This document shows, piece after piece, positions 1 to 9,519 of a DNA stretch of 64,000 bases. The position numbers and the translations under genes are program-made. The number at the start of each line of letters is the position of its first letter. Positions within the stretch are counted from its first letter, which is position 1. Source of the DNA: Bradyrhizobium nivariense (GTDB taxonomy: Bacteria; Pseudomonadota; Alphaproteobacteria; Rhizobiales; Xanthobacteraceae); NCBI RefSeq assembly GCF_029846715.1, contig NZ_JARVWW010000023.1, positions 1-64,000 on the forward strand. The letters are read 5' to 3'. The notes under the pieces were generated by a model. That model did not search any database. It worked only from the letters and a program-made list of their open reading frames with translations, and was not told the DNA's origin.

Positions 1-130
1 TAGCCACCCCGCGCCGGGGTAACCCGGCGCCAAGCCGAACACGACATCCAACCTCCAGCGCTCCGCCCCGACAGCGACCGAACAAAGACAAGAAAACTCT
101 CGACTTCATAGTTTTTCAGCAGACTGCCTA
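1..130. other. Window edge, no gene recognised
   Basis: No convincing coding frame or RNA gene is visible. A short GC-rich dyad near positions 8-30 could be the end of something that lies outside the window, but nothing here identifies it. Confidence 0.4.
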
Positions 131-235
131 GAGCGTTTTCGAGCGAAGTGGATACCGGTTCGCGTGAAGAAAACGCGTCAAAACAAGAATCTAGAGCTTC
201 GGTTCTGATTCAATCAGAACCGATAATGCTCTAGC
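131..235. repeat. Dispersed intergenic palindrome, double hairpin
   Basis: Two adjacent inverted repeats are visible: arms GCGTTTTC/GAAAACGC around 133-178, and arms CGGTTCTGATT/AATCAGAACCG around 200-222. This is the style of short intergenic palindromes common in Bradyrhizobium and related rhizobia (general knowledge). It has the same two-hairpin layout as the element at 45789-45892 but a different sequence. No protein is encoded. Confidence 0.6.
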
Positions 236-278
236 GCAAGGTGGGCAAGCGAAGCGTACCCATCACTTTGGCGGCCAT

Positions 279-323
279 AAAATAAAAAAGGTGGGCATAG
301 CGCGTCGCGCCTTTGCCCACCTT
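279..323 (-). terminator. Likely rho-independent terminator of prs
   Basis: Read on the minus strand, a stem with arms AAGGTGGGCA and TGCCCACCTT (positions 288-323) is followed directly by a T-rich run at 279-288. It lies 24 bp beyond the prs stop codon. A third copy of the AAGGTGGGCA arm at 238-247 could form an alternative pairing. Confidence 0.6.
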
Positions 324-346
324 ACGATCGTGCCGGCGTAGATGAA

Positions 347-1300
<954 letters not shown>

Positions 1301-1489
1301 GGACGCTTCCTCCCGCGCTTTGCTGGACACGATGTTCAACATCTCGAATACCCACGGAGCACGGTTACGACGGGCGAGGAAATATCAGGCCGAGGGCTGC
1401 AATGGCAACCCGGGATGCTACGTTTTCCTGCGAAATCCCGAGTCTGGCCAACGGTTTGGCGGCAATTTGGGGCCGTGGTTTAGCGGGGG

Positions 1490-2116
1490 TTATCGCTCGG
1501 CATAGCCGAGCGCCGAGGCCGGCATCTCGGCCGCCGGAGCCTCCGGGATCACGCTCGCCACCGCTGGTCCGCGCAAGCCGGGAGTCGAGCTCGGCGCATC
1601 CGGCGTGCCGCTGATCATGTTGGAAAGTCCGCTGAATCCGGCCTGGGCGATCTTCCGCAGCACGAGGTCGTCGGCAGCTCCCCAAGGATCCCGGGCAGCA
1701 TCGCGGCCGCCCTTGGCCGCAGTCGGTTCCTCGCCGGAAAGGCGCAGCGCCCGCTGCTGGTTGGCGTCGTAGACGTCCCAGACCCAGGCGATCACGGTCT
1801 TGCCGCGCACGATCTGGGCGGAGAGGTAGCTGCGCACGCGGTAGGCGGCCGTCCCCTCGCGGGAGACCACGGACAGGCTGCGCAGCTTGGATTCGCTGTC
1901 GAGCACGCCGACCATGCGGTCGAACACTTGCGGCGGCGGCCCGTCGATGGATTCGAACGCGACCGTCGCCCCAGAGCCGGCGCTCGGCGCCATCGCATAG
2001 GAGTTCGCGGCACCACCGCCACCGGCACAGCCGCCAAGCGCGGTCGCAGCCGCCAGCAGCATGACCGCCAGCACACGCGAACCTGCGCGGCGCAAGATGA
2101 ATGACGCGTCCCTCAT
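1490..2116 (-). CDS. Putative lipoprotein, unknown function
   Basis: A 208-residue protein with an N-terminal positively charged stretch, a hydrophobic segment and a lipobox ending LGGC with the acylated cysteine at residue 30, so it should be processed by the Lgt product encoded nearby and anchored in an envelope membrane. After a Gly-rich linker comes a compact domain (about residues 50-150, with the segment KTVIAWVWDVYDA) and a Pro/Ala-rich tail. I do not recognise a named family. It sits upstream of prs on the same strand with a 189 bp gap, so cotranscription is possible but not shown. Confidence 0.8.
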   Translation of the reverse strand: MRDASFILRRAGSRVLAVMLLAAATALGGCAGGGGAANSYAMAPSAGSGATVAFESIDGPPPQVFDRMVGVLDSESKLRSLSVVSREGTAAYRVRSYLSAQIVRGKTVIAWVWDVYDANQQRALRLSGEEPTAAKGGRDAARDPWGAADDLVLRKIAQAGFSGLSNMISGTPDAPSSTPGLRGPAVASVIPEAPAAEMPASALGYAER

Positions 2117-2178
2117 TATGGAGGGCAGCGATATCGTTAAAACGCATTAACGTCTAGGGCGGGAGCGCCAAAACGCAC

Positions 2179-2285
2179 CGTCATTCCCAGGCGCGCCACT
2201 TGGCGCGAGCCCGGAATCCATTTCACCGCGTCAGTTGCTGTGCGATGGATTCCGGGTTCTCGCTTCGCGAGCCCCGGAATGACGG
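2179..2285. repeat. Inverted repeat of the CGTCATTCC family
   Basis: Outer arms CGTCATTCC and GGAATGACG bracket inner complementary blocks (GGAATCCAT/ATGGATTCC). It fills the gap between the divergently placed lipoprotein and the end of pgeF. Repeats with these ends are common between genes in Bradyrhizobium genomes (general knowledge). It could fold into a long hairpin in transcripts running through it. Confidence 0.6.
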
Positions 2286-2301
2286 CGTGTTGCCCTTGTG
2301 T

Positions 2302-3069
2302 TCACGCTTCGAGCGCGATGGCGTGAACGTGGCGGCCGTAATCCGGCTCCTTGCGATGCACCGAGCGGCGGTAGCTGAAGAATCGCTCGTCGGCGTAGGT
2401 ATCGAGGCCCAGATCGTCGATCATCAGGATGCCCGCGGCCTCCAGGCGTTTCCGGATGAAGCCGGCCAGGTCGAACATCGCGTGGCCTTCGCGCACCGAC
2501 GGGATGAAGAACATCGCGTTGTCCGCATCCGCCTCGATGAAGCGCGCCACGAACTCGTTGCCGACCTCATAGCTGTCCTGGCGGATCAACGGGCCGATCG
2601 CGGCGATGATGCCGCCGCGCGAGGCTCCGAGCTTTTCCATCGCCGAGATCGTCGCCTCCAGCACGCCTGTGAGCGCGCCCTTCCAGCCGGCATGTGCGCC
2701 GCCGATCACGCGCGCGTCGGGATCGACGAACAGCACCGGCCCGCAATCGGCGGTGGAGACGCCGAGCGCGATGCCCGGCACTTTCGTCACCAGCGCATCG
2801 CCCTTCGGCCGCGGCCTGCCCGGCCACGGGGTGTCGGCGACGAGGACGTCGGGCGAATGGATCTGGTGCAGGCTGAGAAAGCGTTCCGGCGCGACGCCGA
2901 CATGCTCGGCCATGCGGCGGCGGTTCTCCGCGACAAGGGCCTGATCATCGTTGGAGCCGAGCCCGCCGTTCAGCGCGGAATAGATGCCGCCTGAGACGCC
3001 GCCTTCGCGGGTGAAGAAGGCATGGCGCAGGCCGGGCACGGCCGACAGCAGCGACGAAGCAAGCGTCAT
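2302..3069 (-). CDS. pgeF: Peptidoglycan editing factor PgeF (DUF152/YfiH, laccase-like fold)
   Basis: A 255-residue single-domain protein of the PgeF/YfiH family, which in E. coli removes wrong amino acids from peptidoglycan precursors; older annotations call it polyphenol oxidase. The metal-binding set is visible: His71 in HQIHS, Cys109 in STADCGP and His126 in GGAHAGWKG. Last gene of an operon read lgt, midA, pgeF; its ATG overlaps the midA stop by 4 bp, pointing to translational coupling. Length and motifs are normal. Confidence 0.92.
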   Translation of the reverse strand: MTLASSLLSAVPGLRHAFFTREGGVSGGIYSALNGGLGSNDDQALVAENRRRMAEHVGVAPERFLSLHQIHSPDVLVADTPWPGRPRPKGDALVTKVPGIALGVSTADCGPVLFVDPDARVIGGAHAGWKGALTGVLEATISAMEKLGASRGGIIAAIGPLIRQDSYEVGNEFVARFIEADADNAMFFIPSVREGHAMFDLAGFIRKRLEAAGILMIDDLGLDTYADERFFSYRRSVHRKEPDYGRHVHAIALEA

Positions 3070-4184
3070 GAGGCGCCTCCGGCCCGTTCGAGATCGCTGA
3101 GGCCCGCAACGCTGGTCAACCGCGGCTCGGAGATGCCGAGCACCTTGAACATCGAGCCCATGCCGCTGCGTCCGGTATCGGTCAGGCGTTTGAGCGCGAT
3201 CGAAATATCGGTGGCGACGTCAGGCGTCGCCTTCTGCATCAGCGCCGCGGCGCGGGTGTCGATGCCGACGCGCTTGAGGAAATCGCCCTGCGTCACCGGG
3301 CCGTGCACGCGGACGCCGACATCCTCGGCCGCGCGCGCGAGCGCCTGGAAGTCGACATGGGCGGTGACGTCGGCCTGGCCCGGCGCCTTCAGGGGATCGG
3401 TGAAGGTGTGGCGCGCGATCGCCTGGAAGGTGTCGCCGGCATCGCTGCGCAGATGGCCGTAATCGATGATCAGCGCCGCGCCGTCCTGGTCGCGCACGCG
3501 CGTCGCGAGCTTCATGATCTCCGCATCGGGCCGCCATTCGAACACGGCCCCGACGGGCGCGGCGCGCACCAGAGGCGGCAGCAGCACCTCGAACCGCGGC
3601 GTCGGCTCGGAAGCCGCGCCGAACTGAAGTTTTCCGTTGGCGTCGATCTCGATCACGCGCTCGTGCCAGCCGTTCTCGTGACGGACCATCTGGTGGATCG
3701 GCAGTACGTCGAAATATTCATTGGCGAGGATGATGCTCGGCCCCTCAGGCACGTCGTCGATGCTGTCGTGCCAGGCGATGTTGCGCACGCCCGACAGCGT
3801 CGCATCCTGCCGCTCGCGCAGGACCGGATTGACCTCGACCATGTGGATGTGAAGCGCCTGGTACAGCGGGGGCAGCACGCGGAGTGCGCGGAGCGCATCC
3901 GCCATCATGGTGCCGCGGCCGGGGCCGAGCTCGATCAGCCGCAGCAATTGCGGCGAGCCCATCTGCTTCCACATCGAGGCGGTCCACAATCCCAGCAGCT
4001 CGCCGAACATCTGGCTGACCTCGGGCGCGGTGGTGAAATCGCCTTCTCGTCCCAAGGGATCGCGCGAGACGTAATAGCCATAGCGCGGATGCATCAGGCA
4101 CAGTTCCATGTACCGCCAGACCGGCATGGGGCCCGAGGATTTGATCAGCGCCTTGATCTCGTTGAGTAGCGGCTGTTCGGTCAC
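3066..4184 (-). CDS. SAM-dependent methyltransferase, MidA/NDUFAF7 family
   Basis: A 372-residue member of the MidA family (DUF185); the mitochondrial homologue NDUFAF7 methylates an arginine of complex I subunit NDUFS2, so a similar role on NuoD-type subunits is plausible (inference). Visible are the family signature GDFTTAPEVSQMFGE (about residues 48-62) and the SAM-binding motif ELGPGRGTMM (about 85-94). It lies between lgt and pgeF with a 21 bp gap to lgt and a 4 bp overlap to pgeF, the usual alphaproteobacterial arrangement. Confidence 0.9.
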   Translation of the reverse strand: MTEQPLLNEIKALIKSSGPMPVWRYMELCLMHPRYGYYVSRDPLGREGDFTTAPEVSQMFGELLGLWTASMWKQMGSPQLLRLIELGPGRGTMMADALRALRVLPPLYQALHIHMVEVNPVLRERQDATLSGVRNIAWHDSIDDVPEGPSIILANEYFDVLPIHQMVRHENGWHERVIEIDANGKLQFGAASEPTPRFEVLLPPLVRAAPVGAVFEWRPDAEIMKLATRVRDQDGAALIIDYGHLRSDAGDTFQAIARHTFTDPLKAPGQADVTAHVDFQALARAAEDVGVRVHGPVTQGDFLKRVGIDTRAAALMQKATPDVATDISIALKRLTDTGRSGMGSMFKVLGISEPRLTSVAGLSDLERAGGAS

Positions 4185-4205
4185 GGTCTATCTTCTCAAG
4201 AGGAA

Positions 4206-5054
4206 TTAACGAATGGCCTTTGCGGACTTCGGCGCTCCACGCTTCACTGCCAATACAATAAGTATGAGGCCTACAATAAGCATCGGGATCGACAACAGCA
4301 TGCCCATGGTTAACCAGTCGCCCCAGAGGAATTTGAGTTGCTGGTCCGGCTCACGGAAATGTTCGCCGGCGATCCGGGTCAGGCCATAGACCAGCGTGAA
4401 GCTGCCGAGGATCATGCCGGGCCGCTTCAGCGCGCCGAAGCGGATCATGATCGCGAGCACCGCGAACAGCAGGATGCCCTCCATGCCGGCTTCATAGAGC
4501 TGGCTCGGATGGCGCGGCAGCTGGGCGGGATCGTTGGGGAAGATCATCGCCCAGGGCAGCTCCGGGTCGGTGGCGCGGCCCCACAATTCGCCATTGATGA
4601 AATTGGCGATGCGCCCGAGCAGCAGCCCGACCGGGGCGACGGCAGTGGTGATGTCGCCGAGCGACAGGATCGGGATGCCGTTGCGATAAGCAAACCACAT
4701 CACCGCGACGACGCAGCCGAGGAAGCCGCCGTGGAAGGACATGCCGCCCTCCCACAATTTGAAGATCGCGGCGGGATGGTCGATGAAGAAGGGCAGATTG
4801 TAGAACAGCACGTAGCCGGTGCGGCCGCCGAGGATGATGCCGAGTGTGACCCACAGAATGAAGTCGTCGATCTGCACCAGCGACATCGGCGCCGGGCCGC
4901 CCCACAGGCGCTCTTTCTTCAGGAGCGAGCGCGCATAGAGCCAGCCGAACACGATGCCGCAGATATAGGCCAGCGCATACCAGCGGATCGCGAACGGACC
5001 GATCTCGATCGCGATCGGCTTGAAGGCGGGAAAGTCGATGAGCAGAAAGGGCAT
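4206..5054 (-). CDS. lgt: Prolipoprotein diacylglyceryl transferase
   Basis: Integral inner-membrane enzyme that moves diacylglycerol from phosphatidylglycerol to the lipobox cysteine of prolipoproteins. The 282-residue length is typical and about seven hydrophobic segments are visible. Signature residues: His108 in SFHGGFLG and the Lgt motif GRIANFINGELWGR (147-160), plus HPSQLYEA further on. First gene of the lgt-midA-pgeF operon; a palindromic element fills the region just upstream, so the promoter must lie close to or inside it. Confidence 0.95.
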   Translation of the reverse strand: MPFLLIDFPAFKPIAIEIGPFAIRWYALAYICGIVFGWLYARSLLKKERLWGGPAPMSLVQIDDFILWVTLGIILGGRTGYVLFYNLPFFIDHPAAIFKLWEGGMSFHGGFLGCVVAVMWFAYRNGIPILSLGDITTAVAPVGLLLGRIANFINGELWGRATDPELPWAMIFPNDPAQLPRHPSQLYEAGMEGILLFAVLAIMIRFGALKRPGMILGSFTLVYGLTRIAGEHFREPDQQLKFLWGDWLTMGMLLSIPMLIVGLILIVLAVKRGAPKSAKAIR

Positions 5055-5102
5055 CAGGCCTTCTTAGTGGTGAATCTCGTTCCGCGGCCACGCCGGAAAT
5101 GC

Positions 5103-5223
5103 GCTCCCTCCCCCGCCTGCGGGGGAGGGGTGGGGAGAGGGTGCTTCCGCAGGCGAGAACCCCCAAGAGGAGAGAACCCCCACCCGGCGCTTCGCGCCGA
5201 CCTCCCCCACAAGCGGGAGAGGT
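5103..5223 (-). repeat. Composite palindromic element, copy 1 (divergent)
   Basis: Right-module-like hairpin (CTCCCTCCCCC, then GGGGGAGG) followed by a left-module-like part with an inner GGCGCTTCGCGCC hairpin and a final ACCTCCCCCACAAGCGGGAGAGG-type stem (shortened here). It is the most divergent of the complete copies but has the same order of parts in reverse orientation. It lies between lgt and the dienelactone hydrolase gene, both read leftwards. Confidence 0.7.
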
Positions 5224-5258
5224 GCACCGAGTTCGCGGATAGACCGATCCATCCCGTT

Positions 5259-6002
5259 CTACACGAGATTGCGGCGATAGAGCGCCAGCAGACGCTCCCA
5301 ATGCCGCTCGGCGGCGTCGCGGTCATAGACCGGACGCTTGGGGAAGGCGAAGCCGTGATGGGTGCCGGGATAGATCTCGACCTCGGCCTTGGTGCCGTTC
5401 TTGGCGCCGCCCATGCCCTGCTTGACCTTCTCGATGATCTCGGCGGGCGCGTAGATGTCGGTCTCGGCGCAGGCGAAGTAGAGCTCGGCTTTGGTCTTGC
5501 CGGCGGCGAGATGCGGGCTGTCGTCTTGATCCGTCGCGAGCTGCGTGCCGTAGACCGAGGCGGCGGCCTTGACGCGATCGGGGAAATGCGTGGCGGCGTT
5601 GACGGCGTAGCGGCCGCTCATGCAGTAGCCGACAGTGCCGATCAGCCCGGTGTTCGCGGCCGCCTGGCCCTCGGCATAGGTCAGCAGCGCGCGCGTGTCG
5701 TCCATGATCATGGGGATCGTGAGCGAACCCATCAGCGCGAACATGCGCTTGCGCTCCGGCGCATTCGGATCGGCCGGCAGCGCGCCGAGCTCCATCACGC
5801 CGGAGCGGTAATAGAGGTTCGGCAGCATCACGTAATAGCCCGATGTCGCGAGCCGGCGCGCCATGTCGCGCAGCTCTTCCCGGATCGCCGGCGCGTCCAT
5901 GTAGAACAGGATGACCGGAAACGGCCCGCCGCGTTCGGGATGGGTGATGAAGGTTGCGGTGTGACCGTCCTTGGTGGGGATCGCGATCTGCTGGTCGATC
6001 AT
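5259..6002 (-). CDS. Dienelactone hydrolase family protein
   Basis: A 247-residue alpha/beta-hydrolase of the dienelactone hydrolase family. The catalytic triad is visible: Cys127 in GYCMSG, Asp182 in AETDIYAP and His216 in THHGFAF. The natural substrate is not evident; members range from chlorocatechol ring-cleavage lactonases to general esterases, and no aromatic-degradation genes are adjacent. The start at 6002 (MIDQQIA) fits family N-termini; the frame stays open upstream to 6509 but there it lies over ubiK on the other strand. Divergent from ubiK with 168 bp between the starts. Confidence 0.88.
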   Translation of the reverse strand: MIDQQIAIPTKDGHTATFITHPERGGPFPVILFYMDAPAIREELRDMARRLATSGYYVMLPNLYYRSGVMELGALPADPNAPERKRMFALMGSLTIPMIMDDTRALLTYAEGQAAANTGLIGTVGYCMSGRYAVNAATHFPDRVKAAASVYGTQLATDQDDSPHLAAGKTKAELYFACAETDIYAPAEIIEKVKQGMGGAKNGTKAEVEIYPGTHHGFAFPKRPVYDRDAAERHWERLLALYRRNLV

Positions 6003-6170
6003 CTCGAGCGCCTTTGTGATTCTTCTTATGCAGGGACGTTGAATACGATTGCAAGGAAACCGGGGCATGACAAGGATACCGCCGATCGGCTCTTGAACCG
6101 GCCCAATCGGATTGCCATTGTCTCCTTGCGAGTTCGCGCAGAGTTCATCGAAGGCCGCCAGGAGACCGAC

Positions 6171-6422
6171 ATGACCCAGACCAACAACCGGTTTTTCGAC
6201 GAGATCGGCCGCCTGATGAACGACGCCGCCGGTGCCGCGCAGGGCGTCAAGCGCGAGTTCGACACGGTGATGCGCACCCAGGCCGAAAAATTCCTGCGCG
6301 ACATGGACCTGGTCAAGCGCGAGGAGTTCGAGGCGGTCAAGGACATGGCGCGCCTGGCGCGTGAGGAGAACGAGGCCCTGAAAGCACGCATCGCGGCGCT
6401 GGAGGTCAAGCTCGGCGGGTAA
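6171..6422 (+). CDS. ubiK: Ubiquinone biosynthesis accessory factor UbiK (BMFP/YqiC)
   Basis: An 83-residue protein of the BMFP/DUF526 family. UbiK assists aerobic ubiquinone synthesis in the UbiJ-UbiK complex of enterobacteria; in alphaproteobacteria the role is assumed from homology. Visible are an N-terminal amphipathic segment (NRFFDEIGRLMNDAAG) and a C-terminal coiled coil (REENEALKARIAALEVKLG) that trimerises in homologues. The ATG at 6171 follows AGGAGACCGAC, a good ribosome-binding site; the frame is open far upstream but that part is antisense to lgt and the hydrolase. Confidence 0.85.
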   Translation: MTQTNNRFFDEIGRLMNDAAGAAQGVKREFDTVMRTQAEKFLRDMDLVKREEFEAVKDMARLAREENEALKARIAALEVKLGG

Positions 6423-6604
6423 CTCCGGCGGCTCCATCCGGACATCGGGTTCCGCCCGGCGGCCCATTCTCCTTGTCATTTCCGCGTCTTCCGGGTAAAA
6501 GCCCGCCACGTCCGCGGCCCCCGCACCCCTGGAGGCTTGCTGCGGCGTATGCCATGGGCCGCCTTGCGGCCCATTAACTTTTGCAAAAACAAGGACTTAA
6601 CGTT

Positions 6605-7342
6605 ATGGCGACCGTCAAGGAATTGAAGGCGACCGCACGTCCGAAGAGCGGCAAGGGGGCCGCCCGGGCAGAGCGTCGCGCCGGGAGAGTGCCCGGAGTG
6701 ATCTATGGCAACAACCAGCCCCCGCTCCCGATCTCGGTTGACGATCGCGAACTGCGCACGCGCATCCTCGCCGGCCGGTTCCTGACCACGCTGGTCGACA
6801 TCGACCTCGAGGGCAATAAGCACCGCGTGATTCCGCGCGACTACCACCTCGATCCGGTCAAGGACTTCCCGATCCACGTCGATTTCATGCGGCTCGGCGA
6901 AGGCGCCACCATCCGCATCAGCGTTCCCTTGCACGTGGTGAAGGCCGAAGGTTCGCCCGGCGTGAAGCGCGGCGGCGCCGTGAACATCGTTGCGCACGCG
7001 ATCGAGCTCGAGTGCGGTGTCGAGAACATTCCGCAGTTCATCGAGGCTGATGTCGGTTCGCTCGAAATCGGCCACTCGCTGCATCTCTCCGACATCAAGC
7101 TGCCGGCCGGCGTGAAGGCGCTGACCTCCGAGGACGCGACCCTCGTCACCATCGTGCCGCCGTCCGGCTACGCCGAAGAGCAGAAGGCCGCGGCTGCTGC
7201 TCCGGCTGCGGGTGCCGCTGCTCCGGCGGCCGGTGCTGCCGCTCCTGCTGCGGGTGCTGCTGCTCCGGCGGCGGTTGCCAAGGCTCCCGCTGCCAAGGCT
7301 CCCGCTGCCAAGGCTCCCGCCGGCGGCGACAAGAAGAAGTAA
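6605..7342 (+). CDS. rplY: 50S ribosomal protein L25/TL5/Ctc
   Basis: 5S rRNA-binding protein of the large ribosomal subunit, long (Ctc/TL5) form. The N-terminal L25 domain covers about residues 1-95 (MATVKELKATARPKSGKGAA, RVPGVIYG) and the TL5 beta domain about 100-190. The last 55 or so residues are a low-complexity tail of repeated AAPAAGA and APAAK blocks ending in GGDKKK. The start at 6605 was chosen because MATVKELKA is the usual beginning; an in-frame ATG at 6581 has no support. First gene of rplY-pth-ychF. Confidence 0.95.
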   Translation: MATVKELKATARPKSGKGAARAERRAGRVPGVIYGNNQPPLPISVDDRELRTRILAGRFLTTLVDIDLEGNKHRVIPRDYHLDPVKDFPIHVDFMRLGEGATIRISVPLHVVKAEGSPGVKRGGAVNIVAHAIELECGVENIPQFIEADVGSLEIGHSLHLSDIKLPAGVKALTSEDATLVTIVPPSGYAEEQKAAAAAPAAGAAAPAAGAAAPAAGAAAPAAVAKAPAAKAPAAKAPAGGDKKK

Positions 7343-7353
7343 TCTCTCAAAGC

Positions 7354-7380
7354 CGGCGCGCGGTCCCTGACCGCGTGCCG
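7354..7380 (+). promoter_or_regulatory. Strong hairpin between rplY and pth
   Basis: Arms CGGCGCGCGGTC (7354-7365) and GACCGCGTGCCG (7369-7380) form a 12-bp stem with a single G-U pair and a 3-nt loop. No U-run follows, so it is not a standard intrinsic terminator. It may protect the rplY mRNA 3' end or lower pth-ychF expression relative to rplY (inference). Confidence 0.5.
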
Positions 7381-7400
7381 AGCGAGGGGCGCGCCGCGTC

Positions 7401-8006
7401 ATGCGACTCTTTGTTGGGCTCGGCAATCCCGGCGCGAAATTCGCACGTAACCGACACAATGTCGGCTTCATGGCCGTCGACGAGATCGCGCGGCGTCATG
7501 GTTTCGCACCCTGGCGCCGCAGGTTTCAGGGCGAGACCTCGGAAGGCGCGCTCGGCACTGAGCGCGTGATCCTGCTCAAGCCGACGACCTACATGAACGA
7601 ATCCGGCCGCAGCGTTCAGGAAGCGGCAAGCTTCTTCAAGATCGCGCCAGGCGACGTCACCGTGTTCCATGACGAGCTCGAACTGCCGCCGGGCAAGGTG
7701 CGGGTGAAGATCGGCGGCGGCATCGCCGGCCACAATGGTCTGCGCTCGATCTCGGCGCATATCGGCAACGAGTACCGCCGGGTGCGGCTCGGCATCGGTC
7801 ATCCCGGCGTCAAGGAACTGGTGCACGGCCACGTGCTGTCGGACTTCGCCAAGGCCGACAATGACTGGGTGGCGACGCTGTGCGAGGCGGTGGCCGAGCA
7901 CGCGGCATTGGTTGCCAAAGGCACGGACGCGACCTTCGCCAACAGGGTGCATCTCGCCATGCAGGCCAAGGGATTTTTGACCAAGGACGAGAACGGCAAG
8001 GAATAA
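7401..8006 (+). CDS. pth: Peptidyl-tRNA hydrolase
   Basis: Releases peptides from peptidyl-tRNAs that dropped off ribosomes. 201 residues, normal for bacterial Pth. Catalytic features visible: His19 in NRHNVGF, Asn66 in TTYMNESG, Asp91 in FHDELELPPG, and the segment GGGIAGHNGLRSI. It begins 58 bp after rplY, past a strong hairpin, and ychF starts 5 bp after its stop, so the three genes probably share a transcript, as in many proteobacteria. Confidence 0.95.
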   Translation: MRLFVGLGNPGAKFARNRHNVGFMAVDEIARRHGFAPWRRRFQGETSEGALGTERVILLKPTTYMNESGRSVQEAASFFKIAPGDVTVFHDELELPPGKVRVKIGGGIAGHNGLRSISAHIGNEYRRVRLGIGHPGVKELVHGHVLSDFAKADNDWVATLCEAVAEHAALVAKGTDATFANRVHLAMQAKGFLTKDENGKE

Positions 8007-8011
8007 CGCTC

Positions 8012-9109
8012 GTGGGATTTAAATGCGGGATCGTCGGGTTGCCCAATGTCGGCAAATCGACCTTGTTCAATGCGCTGACCGAGACGGCCGCGGCGCAGGC
8101 GGCGAACTATCCGTTCTGCACCATCGAGCCGAATGTCGGCGAGGTCGCGGTGCCGGATCCGCGGCTCGACAAGCTGTCGGCGATCTCCAAGTCGGCGCAG
8201 ATCATCCCGACCCGGCTGACCTTCGTCGACATCGCCGGCCTCGTGCGCGGCGCTTCCAAGGGTGAAGGCCTCGGCAATCAGTTTCTCGCCAACATCCGCG
8301 AGGTCGACGCCATCGCGCATGTCGTGCGCTGCTTCGAGGACTCCGACATCACCCATGTCGAGGGCAAGATCGCCCCGCTCGCCGACATCGAGACCATCGA
8401 GACCGAGCTGATGCTCGCCGATCTCGACAGCCTCGAGAAGCGCGTCGACAACCTCTCCAAGAAGGCCAAGGGCAACGACAAGGACGCCAAGGAGCAGCTC
8501 GACCTCGTCAATCGCACGCTGGTGCTGCTGCGCGAGGGCCAGCCCGCGCGCCTCGTCGAGCGCAAAGCGGAGGAGGAGCGCGCCTTCGGGATGCTCGGCC
8601 TGCTGTCGTCCAAGCCTGTGCTCTACGTCTGCAACGTCGAGGAAGGCTCGGCCGCGACTGGCAATTCGTTCTCGAAGGCGGTGCAGGACCAGGCTGCCAA
8701 GGAAGGCGCCATTGCCGTCGTCATCTCGGCAAAAATCGAATCCGAGATCGCCACCATCTCGCGTGACGAACGCGCCGACTTCCTGGAGACGCTGGGTCTC
8801 GAAGAGGCCGGCCTCGATCGCCTGATCCGCGCCGGCTATACGCTGCTCGATCTCATCACCTATTTCACGGTGGGCCCGAAGGAAGCGCGCGCCTGGACCA
8901 TCTATCGCGGCACCAAGGCGCCGGGCGCGGCCGGTGTGATCCACACCGACTTCGAGAAGGGTTTTATCCGCGCCGAGACCATCGCGTATGACGACTACGT
9001 CGCGCTGAACGGTGAAGCCGGCGCCCGCGATGCCGGCAAGCTCCGCCTCGAAGGCAAGGAATACGTCGTCGCCGACGGCGACGTGATGCATTTCAGGTTT
9101 AATACGTAA
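8012..9109 (+). CDS. ychF: Redox-regulated ATPase/GTPase YchF
   Basis: Obg-related P-loop protein that binds ribosomes and prefers ATP. 365 residues. Visible: P-loop GLPNVGKS (9-16), the switch region NYPFCTIEPNVG, G3-type motif DIAGLVRGASKGEGLGNQF, the NVEE motif replacing NKxD (the family's ATP-specificity hallmark), and a C-terminal TGS domain (about 280-365). Start is GTG at 8012, 5 bp after pth; residues MGFKCGIVGLPN match the family beginning. Tightly coupled to pth. Confidence 0.95.
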   Translation: MGFKCGIVGLPNVGKSTLFNALTETAAAQAANYPFCTIEPNVGEVAVPDPRLDKLSAISKSAQIIPTRLTFVDIAGLVRGASKGEGLGNQFLANIREVDAIAHVVRCFEDSDITHVEGKIAPLADIETIETELMLADLDSLEKRVDNLSKKAKGNDKDAKEQLDLVNRTLVLLREGQPARLVERKAEEERAFGMLGLLSSKPVLYVCNVEEGSAATGNSFSKAVQDQAAKEGAIAVVISAKIESEIATISRDERADFLETLGLEEAGLDRLIRAGYTLLDLITYFTVGPKEARAWTIYRGTKAPGAAGVIHTDFEKGFIRAETIAYDDYVALNGEAGARDAGKLRLEGKEYVVADGDVMHFRFNT

Positions 9110-9124
9110 GATATCGACGGCCTC

Positions 9125-9213
9125 GTAGGGTGGGTTAGCGCAGCGTAACCCACCATGCTTTCGCGTCTGCCGAACGAAGCCGGTGGGTTACGCCTTCGGC
9201 TAACCCACCCTAC
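9125..9213. repeat. Inverted repeat GTAGGGTGGGTTAGC between convergent genes
   Basis: Outer arms GTAGGGTGGGTTAGC and GCTAACCCACCCTAC, with further internal GGTGGGTTACG complementarity, span the gap between ychF and the convergent DUF4282 gene. It can form one long hairpin or two smaller ones and may act as a bidirectional transcript end. Repeats with this core are widespread between genes in rhizobia (general knowledge). Confidence 0.65.
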
Positions 9214-9222
9214 AGCAACGCC

Positions 9223-9519
9223 TCACCGCAACCCGCCGCCCTGATCCCTGATAGCGCCGAGATGCTCGTTGATGCGGAAGATGATCAGGATCAGCTCCGC
9301 GACGATGCGCGAGAACACGACCCCGACGACGACGCTCGCGATCGACGACAGCAGCATCAGGAAGCCGCCGAACGGGCTGATCGCCATCATCGCGAGGCCG
9401 GAGAAGATGCCGGAGAGGCCGAACAGGCAGATCAGCGCGATCACCAGCCAGTAGAAGGTCTTGATGATCGTCGGCGTGATGAAGCGGTCCCATTGAAACA
9501 GGTCGCTGAATGAAAACAT
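9223..9519 (-). CDS. DUF4282 domain membrane protein
   Basis: A 98-residue protein with two strong hydrophobic segments (about residues 20-42 and 47-82) and short charged ends. The layout FLMLLSSIASVVVGVVFSR-IVAE-LILIIFRINEHL fits DUF4282, a small inner-membrane family of unknown function. Convergent with ychF, and head-to-head with the MaoC gene that starts at 9704. Confidence 0.75.
   Translation of the reverse strand: MFSFSDLFQWDRFITPTIIKTFYWLVIALICLFGLSGIFSGLAMMAISPFGGFLMLLSSIASVVVGVVFSRIVAELILIIFRINEHLGAIRDQGGGLR

Noticed and set aside
4338..6170. Very long plus-strand open frame running over lgt and the hydrolase into ubiK
   Set aside because: It is antisense to two well-supported genes and has an Arg/Asp-rich composition typical of high-GC shadow frames; only its last 84 codons (ubiK) are real.
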